A DNA stretch of 64,000 bases from Oscillibacter ruminantium GH1 (GCF_000307265.1 NZ_DF158899.1:1-64000); one strand, 5' to 3'. Numbered from the stretch's first letter, positions 1 to 8,237 are shown. Made by a program: numbers and translations. Notes: generated by a model from the sequence alone, not told the origin.

Positions 1-32
1 CCGTCGTCCGTCTCTTTCGGAACAGCCTGATT

Positions 33-62
33 AGGTTACCACAGTTTCCGGTGGTTTGTCAA
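33..62 (-). promoter_or_regulatory. candidate promoter reading out of the left edge
   Basis: On the minus strand a perfect TTGACA (57-62) is followed after 18 bases by the weak -10 TAACCT (33-38), with an A-rich run just upstream. The transcribed gene would lie left of base 1. The weak -10 keeps confidence low. Confidence 0.4.
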
Positions 63-128
63 GCACTTTTTTCAAGAACTTAACTTCCCCTTTTCAGTTC
101 CGCCGCAGCTCTCGCCGACAGCTTTGTT

Positions 129-157
129 AGAATACCAGCCTTGGCCCCAATTGTCAA
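129..157 (-). promoter_or_regulatory. sigma-A promoter, upstream member of a tandem pair
   Basis: Minus-strand TTGACA (152-157), 17-base spacer, TATTCT (129-134), preceded by an A-rich stretch. With the promoter at 33-62 it forms a tandem pair, an arrangement common before rRNA and tRNA operons. The target gene is outside the window. Confidence 0.55.
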
Positions 158-307
158 CCCTTTTTCGACTCTTTTTTCGCTTTTACTCATATTCACCATT
201 ATCCGCCCTTATACCACCCCTCCCTATGGCTATTTTTTACAGACCAGCCTGCCAGTTCGCCTTCTTTTGCGTGTGATCGACTCATTTTCCTTTTTTCTGT
301 GTGCCGG

Positions 308-336
308 TTGCGGTGGTGCTGCAAAAATGATATGAT
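308..336 (+). promoter_or_regulatory. promoter of the AEC transporter gene
   Basis: TTGCGG (308-313), 17 bases, TATGAT (331-336). The predicted start of transcription is about 55 bases before the ATG at 398. Bases 160-300 hold no recognisable gene. Confidence 0.55.
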
Positions 337-397
337 GATTTCATTGCAAAATTTAATATATTGTGCAGGAAGAGCTGCACAAAGAGGAGTTTCTACA

Positions 398-1342
398 ATG
401 TTTGAAAATTTCATGACGGCGCTGCGCGTCGTACTGCCGCTTGCCTTCCTCATGGGAATCGGCGTTCTGGTCCGAAAAGCCAAGGTGGTTGACCGGCCCA
501 CGATGCGAAAGGTAGACAGCCTGTGCTTTCGTCTTTTCATGCCCACGCTGCTGTTCAAAAACATCTATGAGTCGGATCTGCTTCACAATGTTGACGGCTG
601 GGGCTTTTTATATGTACTGCTCTGCCTGCTGATTCTCTTTTTTATCGCCGGCATTTTTCTTCCCCGCAGGCTGCTGACGGACAGCGCCAGCGCCGCGGCA
701 GTGGGCCAGGCGCTGATTCGCCCCAACTATATTCTATTTGGTATCGCGGTGGCGGAATCCATCTTTGGCGAGGGCGGCGCAGGCACAGTAGCATTGTTCG
801 GAGCACTAATTGTTCCAATGATTAATGTATGCTCCACACTAATTCTGGAGTTAAATCGCTCCGGCAGCGCTGATTTGAAAAAGCTGTTTCTCTCCGTCCT
901 GAAAAACCCCATGATCATTGCAACACTTTTGGCATTGGCATTGCAGGCTTTGCGCATTCAAATTCCGGACCTGCTCTACGGCGTGATCAAAGATGTGGCA
1001 GGCGTTACCACCACCATTGCGTTTATCTCTCTGGGAGTCAGTTTGGATCTTGGACAGGCCCTTTCCAATCGCCGCACGCTGATTTTGGCTGTATTGGCGC
1101 GTATGGTTCTGATTCCGCTGATCTTCATGCCCCTCAGCATTGCGCTGGGTTTCCGGGACGGAACACTGTGCGCTCTGATGATCTTTTTCGGCGCCCCAAC
1201 CGCAGTCTCTTCCTATCCCATGGCGGTGGCCATGGATGCCGACGGCCCTCTGGCGGGGCAATTGGTGTGCTGTACCACTGTGGTATCCATCTTTACAATT
1301 TTCTGCTGCACGTTTATCCTGCGCACGCTGGGCCTAATGTGA
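398..1342 (+). CDS. AEC family transporter (auxin efflux carrier type)
   Basis: Membrane permease of 314 residues with about ten hydrophobic segments in the two-half layout of the auxin efflux carrier family (PF03547). Bacterial members export or exchange small carboxylates such as malate; the substrate cannot be read here. The open frame extends upstream to 299, but the ATG at 398 has an AGAGGAG site (383-389) at proper spacing and opens directly into the first membrane segment, so I chose it. Single gene with its own promoter and terminator. Confidence 0.88.
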   Translation: MFENFMTALRVVLPLAFLMGIGVLVRKAKVVDRPTMRKVDSLCFRLFMPTLLFKNIYESDLLHNVDGWGFLYVLLCLLILFFIAGIFLPRRLLTDSASAAAVGQALIRPNYILFGIAVAESIFGEGGAGTVALFGALIVPMINVCSTLILELNRSGSADLKKLFLSVLKNPMIIATLLALALQALRIQIPDLLYGVIKDVAGVTTTIAFISLGVSLDLGQALSNRRTLILAVLARMVLIPLIFMPLSIALGFRDGTLCALMIFFGAPTAVSSYPMAVAMDADGPLAGQLVCCTTVVSIFTIFCCTFILRTLGLM

Positions 1343-1395
1343 CGGCTTATGCGCTTCCCTATACATTATATACGCTAAACCTTTTTGACAGGCTG

Positions 1396-1425
1396 AGCCC
1401 CGGCATCCAAAAGGATGCCGGGGCT
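1396..1425 (+). terminator. rho-independent terminator after the AEC gene
   Basis: A 13-bp perfect stem (AGCCCCGGCATCC with its complement) closes an AAAA loop and is followed by GCTTTT. It separates the transporter from the convergent metal-efflux operon. Confidence 0.8.
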
Positions 1426-1478
1426 GCTTTTCACAGTCAGCATATAAGTTCAGAAGCCAAAAGCGTTTGCCCGGCGCA

Positions 1479-1838
1479 TCACTCCTCAATATGCTCCTGC
1501 CCTTGGGCAATGATGGCTCGCACATGGTCGTCCGCCAGAGAGTAAAACACAGACTTTCCATCCCGGCGGCTTTTCACCAGCTTGTTCTGCTTCAAGATCT
1601 TCAGCTGATGAGAGATGGCGGACTGCGTCATATTCAGTGCCGACGCCAAATCGCACACACACACCTCCGCCTCAAATAACACAAACAAAATTCGGATGCG
1701 GGTGGAATCGCCGAATATCTTGAACAGTTCCGCCAGATCGTACAGCTCCGTTTCCTCCGGCATTGTCTCATTAATGATCTTTAGCAATTCTTCGTGGACT
1801 TCTGTGCTCTCACAGCAGAGATTCTCTTTCTCTGTCAT
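1479..1838 (-). CDS. ArsR/SmtB family metal-sensing repressor
   Basis: Winged-helix repressor of 119 residues. The recognition helix is around TQSAISHQLK (71-80). Both classical metal sites appear present: a CVC pair at 60-62, as in CadC-type alpha-3 sites, and D103, H105, H116, E119, spaced exactly as the SmtB/CzrA alpha-5 zinc site. This predicts release of DNA on binding Zn, Cd or Pb. It is the last gene of a minus-strand operon after the HMA protein and efflux ATPase, 12 bases after the ATPase stop, and probably autoregulates through the operator at 4016-4034. Start ATG has GAGGAGG upstream. Confidence 0.9.
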   Translation of the reverse strand: MTEKENLCCESTEVHEELLKIINETMPEETELYDLAELFKIFGDSTRIRILFVLFEAEVCVCDLASALNMTQSAISHQLKILKQNKLVKSRRDGKSVFYSLADDHVRAIIAQGQEHIEE

Positions 1839-1850
1839 GCAATTTCCTCC

Positions 1851-3716
1851 TCAAAGTTTCTTCACTAGCAACGCCCGAATGGCGTTGAGCACCGCCAGAA
1901 CCATTACACCCACGTCGGCAAAAATAGCCACCCACATATTCGCAAGACCCACAGCACCCAGCAGCAGACATACCATTTTAATTCCAATAGCCAAATAGAT
2001 GTTCTCGTAGACGATGCGCATACATTTGCGGGCAATGCGGATTGCGCTGACCATCTTCATCGGGTCGTCGTCCATCAGGACAATGTCCGCAGCCTCGATG
2101 GCGGCGTCGGACCCCAGCGCGCCCATGGCAACGCCGATATCCGCCCGAGAGAGCACCGGTGCATCGTTGATGCCGTCTCCCACAAAGGCCAGCTTCTCCT
2201 TATCTCCCTTTTTAGCAAGCAGCGCCTCAATCTTATCCACCTTGTCGGCAGGAAGCAGTTCACTGTGAACCTCGTCCACGCCCAGCTCCCGTGCCACCTG
2301 CTGCGCCACCCGGTCCGCATCACCGGTGAGCATCACGGTCTTTTTCACTCCAACTTTTTGCAGCTCACGAATGGCCTGCGCGGAGGTGGGCTTTGCCACG
2401 TCAGAAATCAGGATATGCCCCGCATAAATCCCGTCCACCGCCACATGAACCACGGTTCCCACCTGATGGCAGGAAATGGCGGTCAGCCCGATTTTGTGCA
2501 TCAGCTTGTCGTTGCCCACCGCCACACTGACGCCGTCCACCTTGGCAGTAACGCCGTTGCCGCTGATTTCCTCCACATTCGTCACGCGGCTGCGGTCAAT
2601 CGTTTTTCCGCAGGCTTCCTTCAGACTTCGGCTGATTGGATGAGAGGAATAGCTCTCTGCCAGCGCCGCGTATTCCAGCAGCCTTTCGTTCTCCATCTGG
2701 CTGTGATGGATGCCCACCACCTCAAAAACGCCCCGGGTCAAAGTCCCGGTCTTGTCAAAAACCACGTACTTCGTCTGCGCCAGCGTCTCCAGATAGTTGG
2801 AACCTTTGATCAGCACACCGGCCCGGCTGGCTCCGCCAATGCCTGCGAAAAAGCTCAAGGGAATGCTGATGACCAGTGCGCAGGGACAGCTGATAACCAA
2901 GAAAGTCAAGGCGCGGTAAATCCACAGTCCCCATTGCGCCGTCCCGCCCATCAACATCTGGATTACCGGCGGCACCACGGCCAGCGCTAAAGCACCATAG
3001 CAGACGGCAGGGGTATAATAGCGCGCAAAGCGGGAGATAAACCGCTCGGACTGAGATTTTTTGGAGTTGGCGTTTTCCACCAAATCCAGAATCTTGGACA
3101 CCGTGGACTCTCCAAACGCCTTGGTTGTGCGGATTTTCAAAACGCCGGTCATGTTGATGCAGCCGCTGATGACCGCGTCGCCGACCCGAACCTCGCGGGG
3201 CAGGCTCTCTCCGGTCAGGGCGCTGGTGTTCAGCGTAGCATTTCCCTCCTCCACAACGCCGTCGATGGGGATTTTTTCGCCGGGCTGGACCACGATCACC
3301 GTGCCGATTTCCACCTCGTCCGGGTCCACCTGCTCCAGTCCATGCTCTCCTTCAATATTGGCGTAATCGGGGCGAATATCCATCAGCTGGCTGATATTTT
3401 TGCGGCTCTTGCCCACGGCATAGCTCTGGAACAGCTCGCCAATCTGATAGAACAGCATCACGGCTACGCCTTCCGTATACTCCCCCAGAACAATGGCGCC
3501 CACTGTGGCTACCGCCATCAAGAAGTTCTCGTCGAAAACCTGCTTGTTGCGGATACCCTTCAAGGCTTTCAGCAAAATGTCATAGCCCACCACGAGATAG
3601 GGAATGAGATACAGAGCCAGCCGCGCATATCCAGTCACATTCAGCTGACCCAGTATCACGATCAGCACTGCGGTGACCAAAATCCGCGCCAGCATCTTTT
3701 TTTGTTTCTTGTTCAC
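1851..3716 (-). CDS. P1B-type heavy-metal efflux ATPase (Zn/Cd/Pb group)
   Basis: Metal-exporting ATPase of 621 residues in the inner membrane. Visible motifs are TGES (about 168-171), the CPC membrane metal site in SCPCALVIS (about 277-279), the phosphorylated Asp in DKTGTLT (about 321) and GDGIND. The last helices carry the Lys and Asp (GIKMVCLL, FADVGVM) typical of the ZntA/CadA group. The usual N-terminal HMA domain is missing; a separate HMA protein is encoded just upstream at 3768-3986. The frame opens with TTG at 3731, but that codon lies within a GGAGGAAAG ribosome site, so the GTG at 3716 is the likely start. Confidence 0.9.
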   Translation of the reverse strand: MNKKQKKMLARILVTAVLIVILGQLNVTGYARLALYLIPYLVVGYDILLKALKGIRNKQVFDENFLMAVATVGAIVLGEYTEGVAVMLFYQIGELFQSYAVGKSRKNISQLMDIRPDYANIEGEHGLEQVDPDEVEIGTVIVVQPGEKIPIDGVVEEGNATLNTSALTGESLPREVRVGDAVISGCINMTGVLKIRTTKAFGESTVSKILDLVENANSKKSQSERFISRFARYYTPAVCYGALALAVVPPVIQMLMGGTAQWGLWIYRALTFLVISCPCALVISIPLSFFAGIGGASRAGVLIKGSNYLETLAQTKYVVFDKTGTLTRGVFEVVGIHHSQMENERLLEYAALAESYSSHPISRSLKEACGKTIDRSRVTNVEEISGNGVTAKVDGVSVAVGNDKLMHKIGLTAISCHQVGTVVHVAVDGIYAGHILISDVAKPTSAQAIRELQKVGVKKTVMLTGDADRVAQQVARELGVDEVHSELLPADKVDKIEALLAKKGDKEKLAFVGDGINDAPVLSRADIGVAMGALGSDAAIEAADIVLMDDDPMKMVSAIRIARKCMRIVYENIYLAIGIKMVCLLLGAVGLANMWVAIFADVGVMVLAVLNAIRALLVKKL

Positions 3717-3767
3717 TGGTCTTTCCTCCAAGCCAAAGATTGGGGATCAACATCCCCGGGGAAACAC

Positions 3768-3986
3768 TTACAGGAAGATCTCGCAGTCGTCCTCAATCTT
3801 CTTGCAGTTTTTGCGGACCTCCTGCATAACCGCCTTAGGCTCCTGTCCGTCCTCGAACTCCACAATCATTTTCAGCGCCATGAAGTTTACCGTTGCATTG
3901 GCAACGCCGTGTGTCTTTTGGGCGGCCTCCTCCATCTTGTTGGCACAGTTGGCGCAATCCACGTCGATTTTATAAGTTTTTTTCAT
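3768..3986 (-). CDS. free-standing HMA metal-binding protein
   Basis: Protein of 72 residues with the heavy-metal-associated (ferredoxin-like) fold. The ligand motif is CANC at 13-16 after a first beta strand, and a second acidic, cysteine-containing half ends at the C-terminus. It is the first gene of the ATPase operon. It probably delivers cytosolic metal to the downstream ATPase, standing in for that enzyme's missing N-terminal domain. Strong ribosome site AAAGGGG before the ATG. Confidence 0.85.
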   Translation of the reverse strand: MKKTYKIDVDCANCANKMEEAAQKTHGVANATVNFMALKMIVEFEDGQEPKAVMQEVRKNCKKIEDDCEIFL

Positions 3987-4015
3987 AGCCGGTTCCCCTT
4001 TCCACTCAAATTAAC

Positions 4016-4034
4016 ATATGAGCATTTGTTCATT
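4016..4034 (-). promoter_or_regulatory. ArsR-type operator of the metal-efflux operon
   Basis: TGAGCA (4019-4024) and TGTTCA (4027-4032) form a 6-2-6 imperfect inverted repeat inside a longer ATATGA...TCATT arrangement, like known SmtB/CzrA/CadC operators. It lies just downstream of the predicted transcription start, where binding would block elongation or polymerase escape. Confidence 0.65.
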
Positions 4035-4044
4035 CGTTGTTTGT

Positions 4045-4073
4045 ATTCTATGCCAACAACGGCAAATTGTCAA
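4045..4073 (-). promoter_or_regulatory. promoter of the HMA-ATPase-ArsR operon
   Basis: Minus-strand TTGACA (4068-4073), 17 bases, TAGAAT (4045-4050), about 60 bases upstream of the HMA gene. A near-consensus sigma-A promoter with the operator directly downstream. Confidence 0.75.
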
Positions 4074-4159
4074 GTCTATTTTCTTCTCCCTTTTCAATAT
4101 TTTTGACGTGCAGACGGTGTACCTGTAAAATATTCGTTCAGAAAGTAGCTACTTTTGTA

Positions 4160-4380
4160 AATTTATGCTATAATAACCGCAAAACGGCCGTGATACGCGC
4201 ATTTACCGCTTCGCAGGCGGGTATTTTAACCGAAAAATAAAGTACGACGGTGCTTCGTGCTTGTGCTATAATAGCCACAGAGCGGCTGCTATCCGCGCAA
4301 CCGCCTGCTTCACAGGCGGGTGTTCAAGTAAAAAATAAGATCGCACAGCGGCGCTTTACGCCTGTGCTATCATACATAAA
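4160..4380 (+). repeat. tandem ~100-bp imperfect repeats with extended -10 elements
   Basis: Two full units and the start of a third share the layout TGCTATAAT, a G/C-rich segment, a hairpin near CCGC-TTCRCA-GGCGG, then an A-rich run. The -10 hexamers are at 4169, 4267 and 4368, giving periods of 98 and 101 bases. The first two are TG-extended -10 elements without a convincing -35; the third is TATCAT. Unit 2 has a perfect 7-bp hairpin CCGCCTG...CAGGCGG. No coding frame is convincing. This fills the gap before the gene at 4416. Confidence 0.6.
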
Positions 4381-4415
4381 TCCAAGTACGATTCAATTGG
4401 GGGAGGCCGACACAT

Positions 4416-4847
4416 ATGATGGAGCTTTTGGAAAACCATTTGCTGATTAATTCGCTGATCGCTTGGGCGGCGGCGCAGATTATTAAGACAATTATCTATG
4501 CTTCAGTCAATCGAACGCTGGATTTTCACCGGCTGGTGGGTGACGGCGGAATGCCCAGCGGTCATTCCGCAACGGTCACAGCTTTAGCCGTTACAGCGGG
4601 ATTGGAATACGGCGTCGATTCCGCCATATTCGCGGTGGCGACAATTTTGGCCGTTATTGTCATGCACGACGCTATGGGCATCCGGCTGGAAGCCGGGCGG
4701 CATGCAAAAGCACTTAATGAACTTTTGGAGTTGTTCAGCAGCGACATTAAGAGCGATGAAAAAATGAAGGAAATTCTTGGACATACGCCCTTGCAAGTGG
4801 CGTTCGGTGCGCTGCTGGGGCTGGCTGTGGCCCTGCTTTTGGGTTAA
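4416..4847 (+). CDS. divergent PAP2 family protein (DUF212/YuiD-like)
   Basis: Small membrane protein of 143 residues with the DUF212 signature GDGGMPSGHSA (about 43-53) and a later HDAMGIRLEAGRHA (about 88-101). These resemble the phosphatase motifs of PAP2 enzymes but in a shorter protein. Homologues include B. subtilis YuiD. A lipid phosphatase role is inferred, not shown. Ribosome site GGGGGAGG precedes ATGATG; either ATG is possible. Transcription may start in the repeated -10 elements upstream. Confidence 0.85.
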   Translation: MMELLENHLLINSLIAWAAAQIIKTIIYASVNRTLDFHRLVGDGGMPSGHSATVTALAVTAGLEYGVDSAIFAVATILAVIVMHDAMGIRLEAGRHAKALNELLELFSSDIKSDEKMKEILGHTPLQVAFGALLGLAVALLLG

Positions 4848-4900
4848 ATACGCGAACCATCCGGTCTGCTCTTAGACAGCCAAGTTTTCAATCAGTACAA

Positions 4901-4937
4901 AAAAGCCGATTCCCAATCAGATTGGGAATCGGCTTTT
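4901..4937 (-). terminator. bidirectional terminator
   Basis: Stem AAAAGCCGATTCCCAAT with its exact complement around a CAG loop, flanked by A and T runs on both sides. It ends the PAP2-like gene on the plus strand and the fprA operon on the minus strand. Confidence 0.85.
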
Positions 4938-4986
4938 CAAATGAATTGAGCGCGATTTCAGGAGGCAGTCGCCTTTCGTTTTGCAG

Positions 4987-6189
4987 TTACTTGGTAACGG
5001 AGGCGGCGATGGCATCCGCCATTGCATCCAAATCAGGCATGTTCTGCTCCTGCAGAGAGGACGCCAGCGTCATGCCCTCATCCAGAATCTCCATGTGCTT
5101 GAGATCCTCTAGACAGGCACGCATCAGGCTTCCGGAGCGGGGCGCCCAAGAACCATTTTCCATAATGGCGCAGGTGCGGTTTTGAAGATTCAGGGCCTTC
5201 ATGTCCGCCAGGAAGTTGTGCATCGGCGGGAAAATGCCCAGATTGTAGGTGACGGAGGCCAGCACCAGATGGCTGTACTTAAAGAGGTCGGAAATGAGAT
5301 AGCTGACATGGGTGGAGGAGACATCGTAAAGCCGAGTATTGGTGATGCCCCGCTGGCACAACTTGGCGGCCAGCAACTCCGCCGCGGCCTCTGTGTTGCC
5401 GTACATGGATGCGTAGACGATCATAACGCCCCGCTCCTCCGGCTCATAAGTGCTCCAGTGGATATATTTGTCCAGAATATATCCGATGTCCTTGCGCCAC
5501 ACCGGGCCATGGAGCGGGCAAATGTACTTGATGTCCAGTCCCCCGGCTTTTTTCAGGAGCGTCTGCACCTGTGGCCCATATTTGCCCACAATGTTGGTGT
5601 AGTAGCGGCGGGCATCGTCCAGCCAATCCCGGTCAAAATCAAACTCATCGGCAAACAGCTTGCCGTCCAGCGCCCGGAAAGAGCCAAAGGCGTCGGCAGA
5701 AAACAGCACTCCATCGGTCACGTCAAAGGTCACCATGGCCTCGGGCCAGTGAACCATGGGGGCATTGACGAAGGTAACCGTGTGCTTGCCGAAGCACCGG
5801 GTGTCCCCTTCGTGAACCTCCTCTACGCGTTCGCCCAGTTCAAATCCAAACTGATGCAGCAGGATCACGGCCTTCGGCGTGGTGATTATATTCACCTCCG
5901 GCCAGCGCAGCAAAATCTCCTCAATGGAAGCTGCGTGATCCGGCTCTACATGGTTGATGACCAAGCAGTCCAGCGGACGACCATCCAGCACCGCCGCAAT
6001 ATTCTCAAGAAACTGCCGCCCCACGGACCAGTCCGCCGTGTCAAAGAGCACGGTCTTCTCATCCAGAAGGACATAGGCGTTGTAAGACACGCCGTGGTAG
6101 AGCGGATGGATGTTTTCAAACAGAGCCAGACGGCGGTCATTGGCTCCGACCCAGTAAAGATCGTCGGTAATTTTCCGAACATTGTTCAT
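4987..6189 (-). CDS. fprA: A-type flavodiiron protein (O2/NO reductase)
   Basis: Protein of 400 residues with an N-terminal metallo-beta-lactamase-fold diiron domain (about 1-250) and a C-terminal flavodoxin domain (about 253-400). All seven diiron ligands of the family are visible: H80, E82, D84, H85, H147, D166 and H227. The FMN phosphate loop is SMYGNTE (261-267). The family reduces O2 to water or NO to N2O in the cytoplasm of anaerobes, taking electrons from rubredoxin. The gene directly upstream ends in a rubredoxin domain, so that protein is the likely electron donor. The genes are 44 bases apart with AAAGGAGG before this ATG, so they probably form one operon. Confidence 0.93.
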   Translation of the reverse strand: MNNVRKITDDLYWVGANDRRLALFENIHPLYHGVSYNAYVLLDEKTVLFDTADWSVGRQFLENIAAVLDGRPLDCLVINHVEPDHAASIEEILLRWPEVNIITTPKAVILLHQFGFELGERVEEVHEGDTRCFGKHTVTFVNAPMVHWPEAMVTFDVTDGVLFSADAFGSFRALDGKLFADEFDFDRDWLDDARRYYTNIVGKYGPQVQTLLKKAGGLDIKYICPLHGPVWRKDIGYILDKYIHWSTYEPEERGVMIVYASMYGNTEAAAELLAAKLCQRGITNTRLYDVSSTHVSYLISDLFKYSHLVLASVTYNLGIFPPMHNFLADMKALNLQNRTCAIMENGSWAPRSGSLMRACLEDLKHMEILDEGMTLASSLQEQNMPDLDAMADAIAASVTK

Positions 6190-6233
6190 AACGCGATACC
6201 TCCTTTAAAATATCAGCTAAAATATCAGCAAAT

Positions 6234-8144
6234 TTACACGTCGATTTTAATGAACTGGTCGGTCGACTCGCCGCAGTGGGGGCAGCTCCAGCCATCCGGC
6301 AGTTCGCCAAACGGCGTACCGGGACGGACGTCGCCTTCCTCGTCTCCCACCAGCAGATCGTATTCATAGCCGCAACCGTTGCAAACGTATAGCTCTCTGG
6401 GCTGTGCAGTCTTCTTCGCCGTGGCGCGCTTCATCTTGACCATGGGCGGCGCAGGCTGTTTTTCTCCGGTGTCCAGCGCGGCAGTCAGCAGAGGCAGAAT
6501 CTCGTTCACATCGCCCACAATTCCGTAGTCACAGTTTTTGAAAATCTTCGCGTTGGGATCAAGATTGATTGCCACAATGGTGGAGGCATCCCGAATCCCC
6601 TTGAGATGCTGGCCCGCGCCGGAGATTCCGCAGGCGATATACAGATTACCCTTGAATTTCTGGCCGGACATGCCTACATAGCGATTCAGCGGGACATATT
6701 TCAAAGTCTCCGCCACAGGACGGGAGGAACCGACAGCTGCGCCCGCGGCCTTTGCCAAGTCCTCAATGAGCTTCATGTTCTCCTTGGGGCCAATGCCCTT
6801 ACCGGCGGAAACCACTCGCTCCGCCTGCGCGATGGGCGTATCCATCGGGATACCCACCGTGAAGTCATAGCCGTCCTTTTTCAGATCCGCCACCAGCGCG
6901 CTCACGCGCTCATCCGTAGTTCCTTCGGTAAACAGGATCTTTTTCCGCACACCGGTTTCAGGGCCGCGCTTGCTATGAACCGCGGGCTGATCCGCCTTGG
7001 CGATCCGGCCCAGAACGTGGGACGCGATGACCACCCGCTGAATTTCGTTGGTTCCCTCGTAGATGGTGGTGATTTTGGCATCGCGGTACATCCGCTCCAC
7101 TTCCATCCCCTTGAGATAACCGGTGCCGCCGAAAATCTGCACCGCCTCATTGGTAACTTCCAGCGCAATATCCGAAGCATACTGCTTTGCCATGGCGGAC
7201 TCCATGCCGTAAGGTGCGTGTTCATCCTTCAGCGCGGCGGCAGAGTATACCAGCAGACGAGCAGCCCGGAGTTTCGTTGCCATATCTGCGATCTTAAAGG
7301 CGACGGCTTGCTGCTGACAGATGGGGCGGCCAAACTGAACCCGCTCCTTGGTGTATTCCACAGCGGCCTCAAAAGCCCCCTGTGCAATGCCCAGTGCCTG
7401 TGCCGCAATGCCGATGCGCCCGCCGTCCAGCGTGGCCATAGCAATATTAAAGCCCTTGCCCTCCTTGCCCAGAAGATTTTCTTTGGGCACCTTTACGTTG
7501 TTGAAAATCAGCTCGCAGGTTGCGGAGGACCGTATTCCCATTTTATCATAGTGATCGCCAAAAGCAAAGCCTTCCCAACCCTTTTCCACGATAAAAGCAG
7601 AGATGCCCTTGACCCCGATATCCGGCGTGGTGACGGCAAAGACCACATAGGTATCCGCCTCGCCGCCGTTGGTAATAAAGATTTTCCCGCCGTTGAGCAG
7701 CCAGTGGTCGCCCATATCCTCAGCAGTCGTCTCGGTGCCGCCGGCATCAGACCCCGCATTCGGCTCCGTCAGGCCAAACGCGCCAATCTTTTTGCCGGAG
7801 CACAGATCGGGCAGATACTTTTTCTTCTGCTCCTCCGTGCCATAGGCCCAGATCGGCCAAGTCCCAAGGGATGTGTGGGCCGACAGAATGACGCCGACGC
7901 CGCCGTCCACCCGGGCCAGCTCCTCCACCGCGATGGCATAGCTGAGAACATCCAGTCCCGCGCCGCCGTACTTTTTTTCATAGGGAAGCCCCATGAGCCC
8001 CAGCTTTCCCATACTACGGACTGCGTCGGCAGGAAAAGTATTCTCCTTATCCAGCATAAACGCAATGGGTTTGATTTCGCTCTCCGCAAATTCCCGTACC
8101 TTTGCCCGCAGGGTCTCCTGCGCTTCGGTTGTTTGATAGAACAT
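6234..8144 (-). CDS. acyl-CoA dehydrogenase / ETF-alpha FAD domain / rubredoxin fusion
   Basis: Three-part redox protein of 636 residues. Residues 1-385 are a complete acyl-CoA dehydrogenase with the catalytic Glu in YEGTNE (E363) and the typical LTEPNAGSD region. Residues about 400-560 match the C-terminal FAD-binding domain of ETF alpha: SAGKGIG (446-452), GSSRPV (472-477), GISGAGQH (506-513) and DYGIVGD (539-545). Residues about 583-636 are a rubredoxin with Cys 588, 591, 621 and 624. The ETF beta subunit and the ETF alpha N-terminal domain are absent. The order suggests electrons flow from acyl-CoA through two FADs to the iron centre and on to FprA, encoded next. The acyl substrate is unknown. 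Ribosome site GAAGGAGG precedes ATG. Confidence 0.93.
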   Translation of the reverse strand: MFYQTTEAQETLRAKVREFAESEIKPIAFMLDKENTFPADAVRSMGKLGLMGLPYEKKYGGAGLDVLSYAIAVEELARVDGGVGVILSAHTSLGTWPIWAYGTEEQKKKYLPDLCSGKKIGAFGLTEPNAGSDAGGTETTAEDMGDHWLLNGGKIFITNGGEADTYVVFAVTTPDIGVKGISAFIVEKGWEGFAFGDHYDKMGIRSSATCELIFNNVKVPKENLLGKEGKGFNIAMATLDGGRIGIAAQALGIAQGAFEAAVEYTKERVQFGRPICQQQAVAFKIADMATKLRAARLLVYSAAALKDEHAPYGMESAMAKQYASDIALEVTNEAVQIFGGTGYLKGMEVERMYRDAKITTIYEGTNEIQRVVIASHVLGRIAKADQPAVHSKRGPETGVRKKILFTEGTTDERVSALVADLKKDGYDFTVGIPMDTPIAQAERVVSAGKGIGPKENMKLIEDLAKAAGAAVGSSRPVAETLKYVPLNRYVGMSGQKFKGNLYIACGISGAGQHLKGIRDASTIVAINLDPNAKIFKNCDYGIVGDVNEILPLLTAALDTGEKQPAPPMVKMKRATAKKTAQPRELYVCNGCGYEYDLLVGDEEGDVRPGTPFGELPDGWSCPHCGESTDQFIKIDV

Positions 8145-8209
8145 ATGCTGACCTCCTTCTTGAACTCCTATTCATCTCACGGCAAACCGCAACAAGTTTT
8201 CTATTTATT

Positions 8210-8237
8210 AGTATATAAGGAATTCCTTGTTTGCAAA
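8210..8237 (-). promoter_or_regulatory. candidate promoter with palindromic operator before the acyl-CoA dehydrogenase fusion
   Basis: Minus-strand TTTGCA (8232-8237), 16 bases, TATACT (8210-8215). The spacer contains the perfect 12-bp palindrome AAGGAATTCCTT (8217-8228). The region 8150-8430 is very A/T rich and otherwise holds only the inverted repeat CACCATTTT/AAAATGGTG (8285-8314). No gene was seen in it. Confidence 0.45.

Noticed and set aside
4160-4380. CRISPR array
   Set aside because: Only two full units, with ~100-bp imperfect repeats and no unique spacers of regular size; no cas genes.
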